In this document: positions 22,178 through 35,403 of the stretch, one piece after another
Layout: each line of letters starts with the position of its first letter
Numbering within the stretch: the stretch's first letter is position 1
Source: Sipunculus nudus
Taxonomy: Eukaryota; Annelida; Sipuncula; Golfingiida; Sipunculidae
Assembly (NCBI GenBank): GCA_026874595.1
Contig: CM049309.1
Coordinates: forward strand, 22,675,033 to 22,739,032
Reading direction: 5' to 3'
Length of the DNA: 64,000 nucleotides
Notes under the pieces: generated by a model
The model's input: the letters and a program-made list of their open reading frames with translations, nothing else
Told to the model about the DNA's origin: nothing
The model's database searches: none
Position numbers and translations under genes: made by a program

Positions 22178-25100
22178 ACTTTACTAAAAGTGGTCTTAAT
22201 TCACAGGTCTTATTAGACAGGTCAGTTAAACCCAATGTGAGCGTTCCGTTTTACAAAAGGGTCGCATAAGAAAGTTGGTCTTTCAGACATGTTCAATTGT
22301 ATATTATATTATCATTGTGGCCTGACAATGACTTATGAAGTATTTCCTGTAGAACCAAATGGTTGAACGGGTGTTTAGCACTTCAATAGTTATTCACACG
22401 ATTTGGTCCGAATTGTGATCTGCCGAATCCAAGAAAGATGGCCATCTACCTTAACTGGATTGAAAAAAAAATTAAATAAACCGTTATAAAATTTAACAGA
22501 CACCATTCAGGAATGTTTGCAGAGAGAGAGAATGAGAGACGTGCGAGTGTATCGTTCGATTGCACAAGGTTATCCTGTTATTGCACTGAAAATTAATACT
22601 CCTTATATTATAAGAAGAGTACATGATCTATTTATTCTACAAATCATCACTTTCCTCATTTTCTCATTTTCTTCCTTATTATAAACGGGTGAACCTGTCT
22701 TTGTTTAAAAGTAGTCATATATTAGGGTCTGCGAAACTTAAATCTATTTAATCATTTTAACTCAGTATTATTTTGAACCATTTCATCTGTTGGTTGGCCG
22801 TTTCAACAGTTACCCTGAGATGAAGAAATGGGTATTCATAATAGAGGTTCAGTACTTCACTATTTATAGGTACTTCCATATTAGTTATGTATATCAAAAT
22901 AAATCTTGACATTACGCATGGTAAGATCCCTATGATCAGATGACTTTCATTCGGTATGGTTTGTGCAAAATGGCAAAACGTGATCGTGTAGTATGATGAG
23001 TTGAAATTATTGTATCTCCATAATGTCTTTATTCCTAGTTCTTTTCATTAACAAATACCTTCTTTCTACTTCTTGGCTTCTTTTTCACAAAATTGTATAA
23101 TTTGATGCTTTCTGACCTTAATTGTTACCAGACATGACCAGTTTATTACAACAACGATCTTTTTTACAATTAGTTATCCATTATTTTCTTGTAACCAATT
23201 TTTTCAAAATAATTATTTTAAGAACGATCTGATTGTATTGTTTTTTATTTCTTAGTATATGGTTTATAAGTATAATATATAATCCGTGCAATGTTATATT
23301 TAAATCATTTTTAATCAATTTTTTATGAAAACGTGACCCTTTTTAATACTTTTTAATGTCCCATTTGATATCTTATTTGTTTGCATGTATTGTATATGTT
23401 AAAGCTGGCAAAAATGTACTGATTCTTCGCCAGGTCAAAGGTAACCTAAACTTTAGTGGAAGTGATTCATCCTAAACAGTGGTCTCCTGACGGGGGACAA
23501 TTGCTGTTTGCTAATGATTGATTAATTATAATACATATGTTAATTAATAACTTGTTTATGTTATTTAACTAACAGCTCTGATTTTTGCATTTATACCTGC
23601 CATAAAGGATGAACGAGTCAGATTTATATTGGTGATCCATCTATTAACTATGGTAAATAGAACAATATAGTACCACTTGATCTAAATACGTCACGTGATT
23701 TATGGCTTCCACATATTGTCCCTAATGATTAACGAACTAACGAGTCAGCAATCAGTATGGCTCCCATTTTAAAACATGGGCGGATCCAGAGATAACAGGG
23801 GGCCCCTGCCCCCCTGGCTTTCTATGTTTTTTTTTGCTTTAAATCTATTTTCTGTCCCCAATACCCCGTGAGGTAAGGACCCGCCTGTGTCACGTTTGTG
23901 TATTAATATCCAGTTACTAATATCCTAAGTCTCCCCTGTGCATTTATTCTCTGCCCAGATCTCCTGAGTATTGAGGACCCGCCTGTGTCTCGTCTATAAC
24001 TTTACTTCCTGCCCACAATATCCCTTCTTCTGTGTCTCTTCAGTGTATTCATTCCGTATTAACCAAATTGTGTATAGATGATGGGTTGTCACATGAGAAG
24101 CCAGTGGAGTTCTCCCAAGACAGGAGTAATACTATCGAATATATAGCATTTCATCACAATCCATTGCTGCCTTAATTTTATCCCGATGATGGTGTAAAAG
24201 CGAGCAGAATCCGTTCACACCAAAGTTATATATGCAGGGGGGTATAGAATATTTTGGCATCGGGAGTGGCGGGGGGGGGGGGGGGGGGCGGTGGCTTAGC
24301 CCTCCTCTAACATATAAATCCGAGATATGATATGCATGAATTACAACTTTTCTGCTCAGGGTTTGAATTTAAGTGTTAACATTCGTGAAGTGCGGTAGCT
24401 ATTGTTAATAAGTCATGTAGATTAGGAGACGTTTAATATGAGTCATCAAAATAGAAAATACCCTAAATGTACAAATAAGCATAAGTATGATGTCGTTTAT
24501 TTCTCTCTAAATGCTCACGTTTTTTTTTCATTAGATATTTACACATGGAATTATATGAAGCGAACACTCAATTTCCAGGACCTGAACAGGAGAGTTATTG
24601 AAGAGGAACGGATGCGACAATCAATTGTTTCATCAGGATTCAAGGAAGCCTGGAGATTTTATGTTTGGATTTATTTATATGCTGTGATTAAATCACATTT
24701 ATAATTGAAAACAGTCCTATACAATCCTGTCATACGGTTTAGGCTAAATGTCAAAATGATAGCATACTCAAGGTTTCTTTGTTTTTTTTTCGGGGAGAAA
24801 TTGGTCAATATTTGATAGTACGAGAAAATACCTGTTTATGGAACTTACTTGTCTCAATTCCTTTCCAAGAAACTGGTTACTGATACAACAACCTGGATGT
24901 ACATTTGGTCCAATCAATTGTCTCATGATTTTAAAGGTGCAGGATATCATATGAAACTTCACTACAATTTGTCCAGCTGTTAAGTGTGTATACAAATAGT
25001 TGTCGGAGGGTGTAATTAAGACAGTTGGAGCCCGGTACATATAATAGCTGTCTGCGTCTGTTTACCACGCTGACCACGATCAAGTTTCGAGGCGACTTGA

Positions 25101-25428
25101 AATCATTTAACAAGTTAGAGAGGACGTTTATGTACGGTTGTTATGATATATGAACACAAAGCAGACTAATTCCTACTATTACTATATTAATTGGGTAAAA
25201 AAGGATCTGCCGACACACGTCACCAAACGCCTTCCGCAGATAGATTCTTGCCTTTAATCTGTCCTCGTATAAGGCCTATACATTCGTGTCGCATCATCGC
25301 GCCTTTATTTTTTGGAAACCGCTGATGGGGCCTGCCATTCTGCGTACACAATAATACCCGGGTGTTACAAGTCGCATGTGGAAATTATGGGTACACTTAT
25401 GTACACGCGTACGTTTAAATGACAGGTG
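22178..25428. other. Intergenic, no gene seen
   Basis: AT-rich sequence. Holds GGGCGGATCCAGAGATAACA with a G/C palindromic run near 23777-23815, which is probably a transposon end. A poly-G tract lies at 24270-24288. An 88-codon + frame at 24438-24704 includes DLNRRVIEEERMRQSIV, which could be a short exon or chance, and is not called. Confidence 0.4.
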
Positions 25429-27787
25429 ACTGCTCTCCGACAGTTATCACTTCCTTAATGTTACGGGAGGGTGGCTGCTCTCAGGCAGTGATCGCTTTCT
25501 CAAGGTTGGGGAGGGTGGCTGCTCTCTGACAGTGATCACTTCCTTAATGTTTGGGGAGGGTGGCTGCTCTTCGACAGTGATCACTTCCTTAATGTTACGG
25601 GAGGATGGCTGCTCTCTGACAGTGAGCACTTTCTTAATGTTACAAGAGGGTGGCTGCTCTCTGACAGTGATCACTTCCTTTATGTAACGGGAGGGTGGCT
25701 GCTCTTCGACAGTGATCACTTCCTTAATGTTACGGGAGGGTGGCTGCTCTCAGGCAGTGATCGCTTTTTCAATGTTGGGGAGGGTGGCTGCTCTCTGACA
25801 GTGATCACTTCCTTAATGTTTGGGGAGGGTGGCTGCTCTTCGACAGTGATCACTTCCTTAATGTTACGGGAAGGTGGCTGCTCTAAGACAGTGATCACTT
25901 TCTCAATGTTGGGGAGGGTGGCTGCTCTCTGACAGCGATCACTTTCTCAATGTTGGGGAGGGTGGCTGCTCTCTGACAGTGATCACTTTCTTAATGTTAC
26001 GGGAGGGTGGCTGCTCTCTGACAGTGATCACTTCCTTAATGTAACGGGAGGGTGGCTGCTCTTCGACAGTGATCACTTCCTTAATGTTACGGGAGGGTGG
26101 CTACTTTCAGGCAGTGATCGCTTTCTCAATGTTGTGGAGGGTGGCTGCTCTCCGACAGCGATCACTTCCTTAATGTAACGGGAGGGTGGCTGCTCTTCGA
26201 CAGTGATCGCTTCCTAAATGTTACGGGAGGATGGCTGCTCTCAGGCAGTGATTGCTTTCTCAATGTTGGGGAGGATGGCTGCTCTCCAACAGTGTTCACT
26301 TTCTTAATGTAACGGGAGGGTGGCTGCTCTTCGACAGTGATCGCTTCCTTAATGTTACGGGAGGGTGGCTGCTCTCAGAGAGTGATCACTTCCTTAATGT
26401 TACGGGAGGATGGCTGCTCTCAGGCAGTGATTGCTTTCTCAATGTTGGGGAGGGTGGCTGCTCTCTGACAGTGATCACTTCCTTAATGTAACGGGAGGGT
26501 GGCTGCTCTTCGACAGTGATCACTTCCTCAATGTTACGGGAGGATGGCTGCTCTCAGGCAGTGATCGCTTTCTTAATGTTGGGGAGTGTGGCTGCTCTCC
26601 GACAGTGATCACTTCCTTAATGTAACGGGAGGGTGGCTGCTCTTCGACAGTGATCGCTTCCTTAATGTAACGGGAGGGTGGCTACTCTAAGACAGTGATC
26701 ACTTTCTCAATGTTGGGGAGGGTGGCTGCTCTCTGACAGTGATCACTTTCTCAATGTTGGGGAGGGTGGCTGCTCTCTGACAGTGATCACTTTCTTAATG
26801 TTACGGGAGGGTGGCTGCTCTCTGACAGTGATCACTTCCTTAATGTAACGGGAGGGTGGCTGCTCTTCGACAGTGATCACTTCCTTAATGTTACGGGAGG
26901 GTGGCTACTTTCAGGCAGTGATCGCTTTCTCAATGTTGTGGAGGGTGGCTGCTCTCCGACAGCGATCACTTCCTTAATGTAACGGGAGGGTGGCTGCTCT
27001 TCGACAGTGATCGCTTCCTTAATGTTACGGGAGGATGGCTGCTCTCAGGCAGTGATTGCTTTCTCAATGTTGGGGATGGTGGCTGCTCTCCGACAGTGAT
27101 CACTTTCTTAATATAACGGGAGGGTGGCTGCTCTTCGACAGTGATCGCTTCCTTAATGTTACGGGAGGGTGGCTGCTCTCAGACAGTGGTCACTTCCTTA
27201 ATGTTACGGGAGGATGGCTGCTCTCAGGCAGTGATTGCTTTCTCAATGTTGGGGAGGGTGGCTGCTCTCTGACAGTGATCACTTCCTTAATGTAACGGGA
27301 GGGTGGCTGCTCTTCGACAGTGATCACTTCCTTAATGTTACGGGAGGATGGCTGCTCTCAGGCAGTGATCGCTTTCTTAATGTTGGGGAGTGTGGCTGCT
27401 CTCCGACAGTGATCACTTCCTTTATGTAACGGGAGGGTGGCTGCTCTTCGACAGTGATCGCTTCCTTAATGTTACGGGAGGGTAGCTACTCTCAGGCAGT
27501 GATCACTGGCTCAATGTTGGGGAGGGTGGCTGCTCTCCGACAGTGATCACTTCCTTAATGTAACGGGAGGGTGGCTGCTCTTCGACAGTGATCGCTTCCT
27601 TAATGTTATGGGAGGATGGCTGCACTCAGACAGTGATCACTTTCTCAATCATTGGGGAGGGTGGGTGCTCTCTGACAGTGATCACTTTCTCAATGTTGGG
27701 GAGGGTGGCTGCTCTCTGACAGTGATCACTTCCTTAATGTTTGGGGAGGGTGGCTGCTCTCCGACAGTGATCATTTACTTAATGTAA
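25429..27787. repeat. 45-bp minisatellite, about 52 units, with higher-order structure
   Basis: Each unit reads approximately GGAGGGTGGCTGCTCTCTGA, then CAGTGATCACTTCCTTAATG and TTACG. Variants include CTTCGACA for CTCTGACA, and TTGGG for TTACGG, which gives a 44-bp unit. Blocks of about 804 bp repeat (for example 26252-26625 and 27056-27429 are near identical), so roughly 18 units form a higher-order repeat. Because 45 is divisible by three, frames of up to 90 codons stay open on both strands, while 44-bp units break them. There is no start context or splice evidence, so it is not called coding. Confidence 0.95.
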
Positions 27788-29640
27788 ACGTCGTTTTAAC
27801 TTCGTCTGTTGGTACCACATATTTGGGCAATGATGAATGGACTGCCAAAAAGGTTTTAATCCTGAAAACTATCTCTTCCGTTGTCGGTTGGGGATGTGTC
27901 CTGATCTATGTAGTCTTACGAGAAACCCTTAATACATCGCTTGGGGTATAATTGTATTTCCTCGAGGTCCTAGTTCTCTGGAGTGCGGAAAAATGAGGTT
28001 TCTGTCACAAGATGCCAAGCATATAGAGTTACTACCCTATATGCAAGTTGATTTTAGATTTTTACAACAAAGTATATTTAACTAAATTATAATCTATGTG
28101 CACTTCCCACATCAAATGACATTTCTCTCTCACTCATTATAAATATAACTTGTATTTGTTTTGTATGCAACAATTTATTGCCAATTTATCTTTGCATATC
28201 TATTTTATCTTTTCTCATCAAATCTATCATATCATTTTGACTTTATTGTTATCTTAAGTATTTGAAGAGGACATCCGCCAATCCTGTCTTCCTGTTGCTT
28301 CGCCATGTAAACAGTTAATCTGAAATTAAGAAAAGGTTAATAAGAAAAGAATTTCGCCCACTTACCAATATCAAATAAGTCCTTGCGTTACTCATACTTT
28401 AAATGGCTACACTCATGCCAGGGTGTTTGATTAAGAATACGAAGTGAGAAAATCATTTCGTGATGTGTATGTTATGATACATGGAAATGATATATTTTTT
28501 TATGCTAATAATTCTCCGGCAATATTTTGGACAAATATTCTCTTTCTATTTGATGTATGGTTTCTTTTTCCATAAATTGTAAAATGCAATACTTTAAGCG
28601 TATTAAACTGTAAGAAGAGTGTGTGAAAATCACAACTTACTTTATATTTTTTTGTAATTCATTTTCTTGTAACCAAGATGATATGAATGGATGGAAACGC
28701 ATGCATGTGTGATCTTGTTTTCTTATAACCAGGCTTAATACTATTTCACTATGCGTGATAATTTATTATTTAAATTCCTTTTTATTTATTTTTTTTACAA
28801 AAAGGTAATTTTATACCAACCGTTTTTTTTAACTTTAGATTGTTCAATTTTTTTTTTTATTTATTGACACATATATTTAATGGAATAAAGGTATTACATC
28901 GACCTGGTCTAGTTAATGTACAGGTTTTTTTTTTTGATTTGTCAATTATTCTCTCTTACTCAATTACATTACAGTCTTGCACTTAGGTAGATGTGGTAAT
29001 AAAAGCCTTATATGAGACAAATCTTAATGAAAATAACTAACATTTATATTTTTACAATACTGTTCTTCTATCTTCACGTTTTGGAATATTTTTGACGTTT
29101 AACAACATATCGACAGCTTTTAAATGCAGTGGCATTCGAGCATGTGGCCAGTGACCTTGTCCTTCATCAATAAGTGGACGTTGACATTTTGTAAAAATAA
29201 ACTGTTTCCCGAGGTACTGTTTATGCTTGCATTTTCTAAATATATAACAAGATGTGGTCCTGTTGGTTCTGCTTGTTCCTTCATTAATACCCCCTCCCTA
29301 CCTACGGGGTTCAGGCTGATAGAGGTTGATGACTATATTTCTTTGTCAATATTTAGGCCAACCTTTTGGTGGACTTGCTTATATATAGTTCCCCCTGAAT
29401 GCAAAACCGTCATTTGCAAAATTATTTTGCCCCTTTTCTTCTGCCGGTATATGCGCAAGATCCAAAATATGGCTGATTAAAAAAAAACAACTTTCATTTG
29501 GGTAAAATATTACTCACAGGTGACATATTTGTATATGATTATTATTTTAACAATTACCTAATATCCAAGGTCGTACACTGCATGGCCGGTTTCCTATTAT
29601 CGCTATTGCAGGCGCCGGAGAGGGATTGGGAGACTTATAG
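27788..29640. other. Intergenic, no gene seen
   Basis: AT- and T-rich. A 118-codon + frame at 29124-29480 shows no motif and starts without coding context. Words around 28500-28700 (for example TTTCTTTTTCCATAAATTGT) loosely resemble 23060-23110, suggesting a very old shared repeat. Confidence 0.35.
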
Positions 29641-30021
29641 TAAACACTCGGCGATACTCGGGGGTTATACACTCCAGTAGGCCCAGACATCCTTCGTGTA
29701 ACCGCTGCTTGGTATGGCAAGGTTCTCAGGGCAGGAACACCAGGATGCGTCGGTCTGATAACACTCGTATCGGCATAGGGCCAAGAATCAGAACAATGAG
29801 AGCTTGTGTCCCGGTGTACTCAAACCAACGACAGCAGGTGTCGCATGTTTAAAATTTGGGATTGTTGCACAATGCAACACCAAGCTTTCAGTGGTCTCGT
29901 AACAACACTGTGATCCTGCCCTGAAAACATTGCCATACCAAGCAGCGGTTACACGTGGCACGGTCTGGTACGACTACAGTGTATAACCACTGCGTCAGGA
30001 GCGTACTCGGCGATGGCAAAC
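29641..30021. mobile_element. Foldback/MITE-like inverted repeat
   Basis: The inner arms are 29695-29738 (CGTGTAACCGCTGCTTGGTA, then TGGCAAGGTTCTCAGGGCAGGA) and the reverse complement at 29912-29955, with two or three mismatches. Outside these, CTCGGCGATACTCGGG and GGTTATACACTCCAGTAG on the left pair imperfectly with CTACAGTGTATAACC and GCGTACTCGGCGAT on the right. No transposase. A diverged relative of the right half lies at about 43340-43515. Confidence 0.7.
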
Positions 30022-30129
30022 AATTAGTTTTAATTTACTTTTTTAAATCACCTGCTTCAAGTTTATGTAAATATGACCAAATTTCATAGACACTCTGCTG
30101 CGATTATAGATTCATGTTGATGACCCATT

Positions 30130-31030
30130 TATCAACGCACGGCAACCGTGCGTTTTTCAAAGGCCACAGGGAATCCGCAACAACCGTAAAGCCGTGGTCC
30201 CAACCCGCCGTACTTGCAAGTACGTGCTGTCTACTTGCAAAAACGTGGGCAAACTTGGGCATCCATACGTTGTGAGTAACTTTCGCTGCGTTCGGGCTGC
30301 GTTCGGGCTACGGATTCACCCCCGACATCTGGCGAAAAAACTCAACAACATGCTAGTGAGTAAGGGCACCGTTAATGAGCAGCACGTGTAAGTACTGCCT
30401 CCTACGACAACGTGGCAATCGCACGAAGATCGTACGTTACAAGTACGTTGTAAGCACGTACAACTCACTTACGACGTGCGCGTCGTACGATGCACGCAAA
30501 CGCTCACGGGCTTACACCTTGCGCAACCGTGCGTTCACGCACTCCCTCCCTACTCTTGCCACTCCCTCCCCACATTTTCAGAAAAACGTGGCGGCCGTGG
30601 CCTCCCCAAAAAAAAACGTACGGACCAAAAACACGCACGGTGGGTTGTGACAGGGGCTTAATTGACATTAGCGCAAGCGCTTAAGTTGATGCGGCGGCCG
30701 TGCGTCAGGCAGGAACCTACGGGCTGCGTACGGGCTGCGTACGGGCACCGTACAGTAGACGCATGGATGTCGTAGGATACCCGTGCGATTTTTAACGCCT
30801 GTTCAACTACCCGATAGACGTCCGGTGTACCTGCGGCTTTCGTAAGGGGTCTTTTTTCGGCTTCAGCAAGGTTACCTTGCGGCGTCCGCAGGGTAAGTTT
30901 ACTTTACCGTACGAAGGCCGAAAGAATAAGGAAGAAACCGTGCCGTTCCCGCACGTCGGCATCTTAAGTATTCATGCGGTTTCAAAAACCGAACGGTGAT
31001 CTACGGTGTGCGGTGACCGCAGAGTGTTGT
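30130..31030. other. CpG-rich island-like block, probable repeat
   Basis: CG dinucleotides are far denser than in the surrounding AT-rich DNA (about eight in 30421-30480). Words CGTGCG, CGTACG and GGGCTGCGT.CGGGCTGCGT recur; the last appears at 30296-30307 as TTC and at 30719-30745 as TAC versions. Imperfect inverted ends can be suggested (CCGTGCGTTTTTCAAAG near 30147; CCGTTCGGTTTTTGAAA near 30978 in reverse). The overlapping + frames at 30375-30684 are in this composition and not supportable. It lies just beyond the last exon of the cysteine-rich gene. Confidence 0.5.
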
Positions 31031-31053
31031 GAGCGAGGCTTAACGATCTCACC

Positions 31054-31610
31054 TTAGACAGCACCGCAGTCGGCTCTGCTTCCATCTTCTAAGAAATACT
31101 CCGCATTGCAACCGCCACAATAATTAGCACTGTTGAAATAAATGGCGACAAAGGGACAGTGAAATAATAAGCAAAATATATTTGGTTTCAAATGATAGCA
31201 ATCAGTCATTTAGTCAAAAAAAATCACCAGATGTTTGTTATGTTGATCTTGGTTAAATGAAACTGTGCCTGATTTACACATAAAATTGATGGTTCGATAT
31301 CCGGTAAGAATAACCTTACCATGTTACCTTACATCATTTTAGTTAATTGTAACCCTAACGATACTATGATACTTAAAACGTAATTTCTCATTTAAATAAG
31401 ATATACAGAATACCGCTGAACTGTGTATCAGTCATATCCAGACCTGTTTCTCATGTAACCATATACGTGTATTATTTTTCCCTAAGTTGACTATAATCAC
31501 CTGCACGTGGCCCCGGGCGCCCCTGGGCATGTGCTGACGCTACAGGGGTCAACAACACATTCCACATATCCCTCCGTACACTCTGAAATGACAAAACACA
31601 AAGGAATAAT
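31054..31610 (-). repeat. Segmental duplicate of 34940-35400 (exon pair for repeat 3)
   Basis: This block and 34940-35400 share both exons, the intervening intron (ATCACCAGATGTTTGTTATG, TGATCTTGGTTAAAT) and the flanking AAAACACAAAGGAATAATAA with an AAT run. Exons C and E differ at about 9 of 82 bases. The intron is 371 nt here against 241 nt in the other copy. The last exon of this copy ends GTC TAA G|GTGAGA where the other has GCC CCA G|GTGAGC. Confidence 0.85.
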
Positions 31611-31675
31611 AATAATAAATAACAATAAAAATAATGATAATTAGAATAATAATAATTATAATAATAATAATAAAA

Positions 31676-31729
<54 letters not shown>

Positions 31730-34700
31730 TAACAATAATATAACAACAATAATAATAATAATTTTATTATTAATAATGCTAATAATAATAATAATAATAT
31801 TAACAATAGTACTAATTAAAAAATAATTACTAGATGCATACACCATGGAAATTTACACAATTGAGTTGTTAGTGACTGAATTTCGTATATTTTTATCCTG
31901 TGCTTAAGCAAGGACTGTTGTTTATGAAATGGAAATCACTGGTGCTAGGATTCTCCAGGAAACCCTCTCCTTTAAAAATGGCCAGCAAAGAACGGCAAAG
32001 TATGTTGTATCAATAAATCAAAAGAAGCAGACGTGAGGCATATATATGATATACGAATTGTACGTTAGAATGTTTTTTTTTTCTTCCGACAAACATAATT
32101 GGCACGACATCATCATTGCCAGAGTGATGGCAATTGTATATAAGCCATCTATGTAATAAATATAAATAATTATATTGTATATGACTGTATACTTTTGAGG
32201 TGTATGATAGATGAGTTGTATAATATGAAGCTTAAAGGACATCATGACAAACGACGGTTTTAGTTGTCAATTGATGGTAGTGTTAGGTATGATAAAAAAC
32301 ACATATATGTCATTGAAGACCTTGCACGCGAAAATGCAACTTAAAACTGTGAAAAGACAGGTTCAGGCAAAGAGAATTAAATGCTTGTCCTGAGCATTGT
32401 TGATTGTCATCAGGTTGACCGGAAACTGACGATCCTCCAAGATAAATGGCAGGTTGACACCTTTTGTTGCAAGTCCGTGGCAAAGAAATAACTTCAGCCT
32501 GGTTTTTCTTTTTTTTTTCTTTTTGCTTTGTTTTAAGTAAAATTAACGCAAACAGGTATATCAGGATTTTTCAGAAAATTTACAAAAGGTTTGCATAAAA
32601 ACGTAAATCCAATCCATTAAATTTCATGGTAATCAGAATCAACATTATTGTTTTTCTTATATATCATTAAAATAACAGATGAATTCCTTTGTCCCCATAT
32701 AGAAGCCGCCCATTCGTATGCATTTGTTCTGCCACTCTCCAGGTGAAACCGGGTTACCGAAGCGTGACAGTGTTTATACGTGATAAGTGTAGACTTAAAC
32801 ACGTGACTGATAAGGAGATTCTGGTGGAGGCTTTGAGGCTTCGAATGCAGAATCTAGTTTGTAAATAGAATCCCTATCAGTTTAAAGATGAACTGGTTAT
32901 ATAATATCATGTTTCAAAGACCGTGGAGATAGCGGATCCTAAATAAAATCGTGTGTATCCTCCCTCCCCCCCCCCCCCCCCCCGCGCGTTCTGTGTGTAA
33001 AGATTGTAGTAATTTGAACAACTTTTTTTATCAAACAACTCATGAATTGAAAACCATGGTTATTGCGGAAATATATTAATGATGGTATTTAAATCATCCT
33101 ACTTGTAAACCCGTAAAAATAAAACGGTGGTCTTGTAACTGGTCGTATTGTTAACCCAACTGAAACGCCCTCGCATTAAAAGCGGAGTCATGTGGTCTTT
33201 GTTTTAAATTAAATGATTTACTTCTTTTTGAGTATTGAGATCAATGGGGAGTAGCGTGGACTTGCGACCGCGAATAACACAATACGCTCCGTGACCAGTG
33301 AGCTCGAAATGCAGGTAAATCCCAAAGGCGCCTCCTAAAAGTACGTAGCAGGCGTGGAGGACCTTAAAGCATAAAAATATATTGGGCACCTACTGGGGGA
33401 ATATTAAAATTATTTAATGGACCCAATCACCTATTAAGCTTGTTAAATAAATACGAAACATAGCGTCTCCCTTTAAAGTAAATATGTATACCTGTCACAA
33501 TATTGCTTTGAAACCGTTTGCTTACTCCAGTAAACGAGTGTTGAAAATAGTGAACCGGGCGCGATCACAGGTCTCGACATAAATATAGCGCGTGGGGCCT
33601 TGTGCATTCCTGAGCCACATCATGTGTCAATCAGGAGATGCTCTGACTGACGTGGCCCAAAATTGTAATACATGTTCCCACTTACTGCAATAGCGCGTCT
33701 TGCGGCTCCCAATCGAACCTCCGGTCACGCGGCCTTATTATGGTAGACAAACACACGTGGACTGTGTTTACCATCACGCAGAGTCATAAGAAGGTGTTAG
33801 ACAACCGTCTGCGAGGTTGTGAGAATGTGAGCTGGGATGGTTTCGCTGGGAAATTTTGTATAAAGCAAAACTGAGCTGATCGTGTGAAAGAACATACATA
33901 ATATTGCTCCTGATTATTTCCCTTTAATAATGCAGCTTAATAGGGCATAAACCTGAAATTTAAAACAAACGTCCTAGAAGAGCACAAAGCCCATACCTGT
34001 GTTGAAATTCGAACGCCTTATCCGTAAGGAAGCAGGTAAGCCATTTCCTAGAAAAAAAAAACAAATGAGTATTGATTATATAGATAATAATGATAATAAT
34101 AATTAAAATAACAATTATTATAAAATGGGTGATGCTGTAATCCCTGTTACCTAATATTTTACTAGTTTTACTACATATATGACGCTGTTTTTTTCGAATG
34201 TGTGTTTGTGTTTATATGCTTGCCTTGTATTATTTCTGAATACTTATATTGATCTGGTTATTAATCAGAATACAATATCATGATGTGACTAATATCCTAT
34301 GTATTCATAAATTAATTATTACAATTATAATTTAAGAAAAACGTTATCCTACAGTGTTTTAACTGAGGCAGAATGGACGGGCTGGCCTCATATTAGTGAT
34401 GTATACTGATCCCGTAAGAGCAAAGTATTAAATACCTTCCGCTCAAGATGTACAAGAGACGTCAGTATAGATTTATTTCTCCCGAAATTATAAACCTAAT
34501 ACCAGTATACTGTGGTTGCCTTTTTGCTTGCGAGGGTTTTATTTTTCGCGATATTCGCGAATAGTAAATAATCAAGAAAATGAAACTTGAGAATTAGATG
34601 CCTCATACACTTAGTGAACACGAGGTTATGATGCATCTGCACAAACAGGTCAGTTATCTGGAATCATGTTTCAGTAATCAACAACCTTATTTGTACATAG

Positions 34701-35359
34701 TATTGGAACCATTCCGTGCCCACACATTATTTATTGCAATATTATAATGACTGTAACAGAAAAAAATGGTATTGTGTGGGACTTATTCATATCATAAAAT
34801 GAATACAAATACTTGTGAACTTTGGTTTTATTTTTTTCTGCTGCGATCGCGAAAATGAAACCCTCGCAAAATCTCAAACTGAAGAAATCGCGAAATTTCA
34901 GCCTCGCGAATCTGAGGCCAGCCACAGTAACTGCTCACCTGGGGCAGCGTCGCAGTCGGCTCTGGTTCCATCTTCTAAGAGATACTCCGCATTGCAACCG
35001 CCACAATAATTAGCCCTGTAGGAATAAATGGCGACAGAGGGACAGTGAAATAATAAGCAAAATGCACATTGTGTCAAATGATAACAATTAGTCATTTAGT
35101 AAAAAATATATCACCAGATGTTTGTTATGCTGATCTTGGTTAAATAAAAATGTGCTTGATTGACACTGAACTGTATTCATCAATCAATCATATTCAGACC
35201 TGTTTCTATTGTAACCATATACGTGTATTATTTTTCCCTAAGTTGACTATAATTACCTGCACGTGGCCCCGGGCGCCCCTGGACATGTGTTGACGCTACA
35301 GGGGTCGACAAAACAATTGACGTATCCCTCCTTACACTCTGAATTCACAAAACACAAAG

Positions 35360-35403
<44 letters not shown>

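Noticed and set aside
24438-24704. 88-codon + frame with DLNRRVIEEERMRQSIV
   Set aside because: Flanking sequence is AT-driven and a single isolated exon cannot be supported.
26252-27429. Repeated + frames reading MLSQCWGGWLLSDSDHF-type peptides
   Set aside because: Products of the 45-bp minisatellite; 44-bp units break the frame and no transcript signals are visible.
25429-27787. CRISPR-like array
   Set aside because: Units are contiguous with no unique spacers, and the genome is eukaryotic; it is a minisatellite.
31472-31846. 124-codon minus frame starting in the AAT run
   Set aside because: It reads the exon at 31582-31501 in the wrong frame and the microsatellite as coding; the true frame there is set by splice phase.
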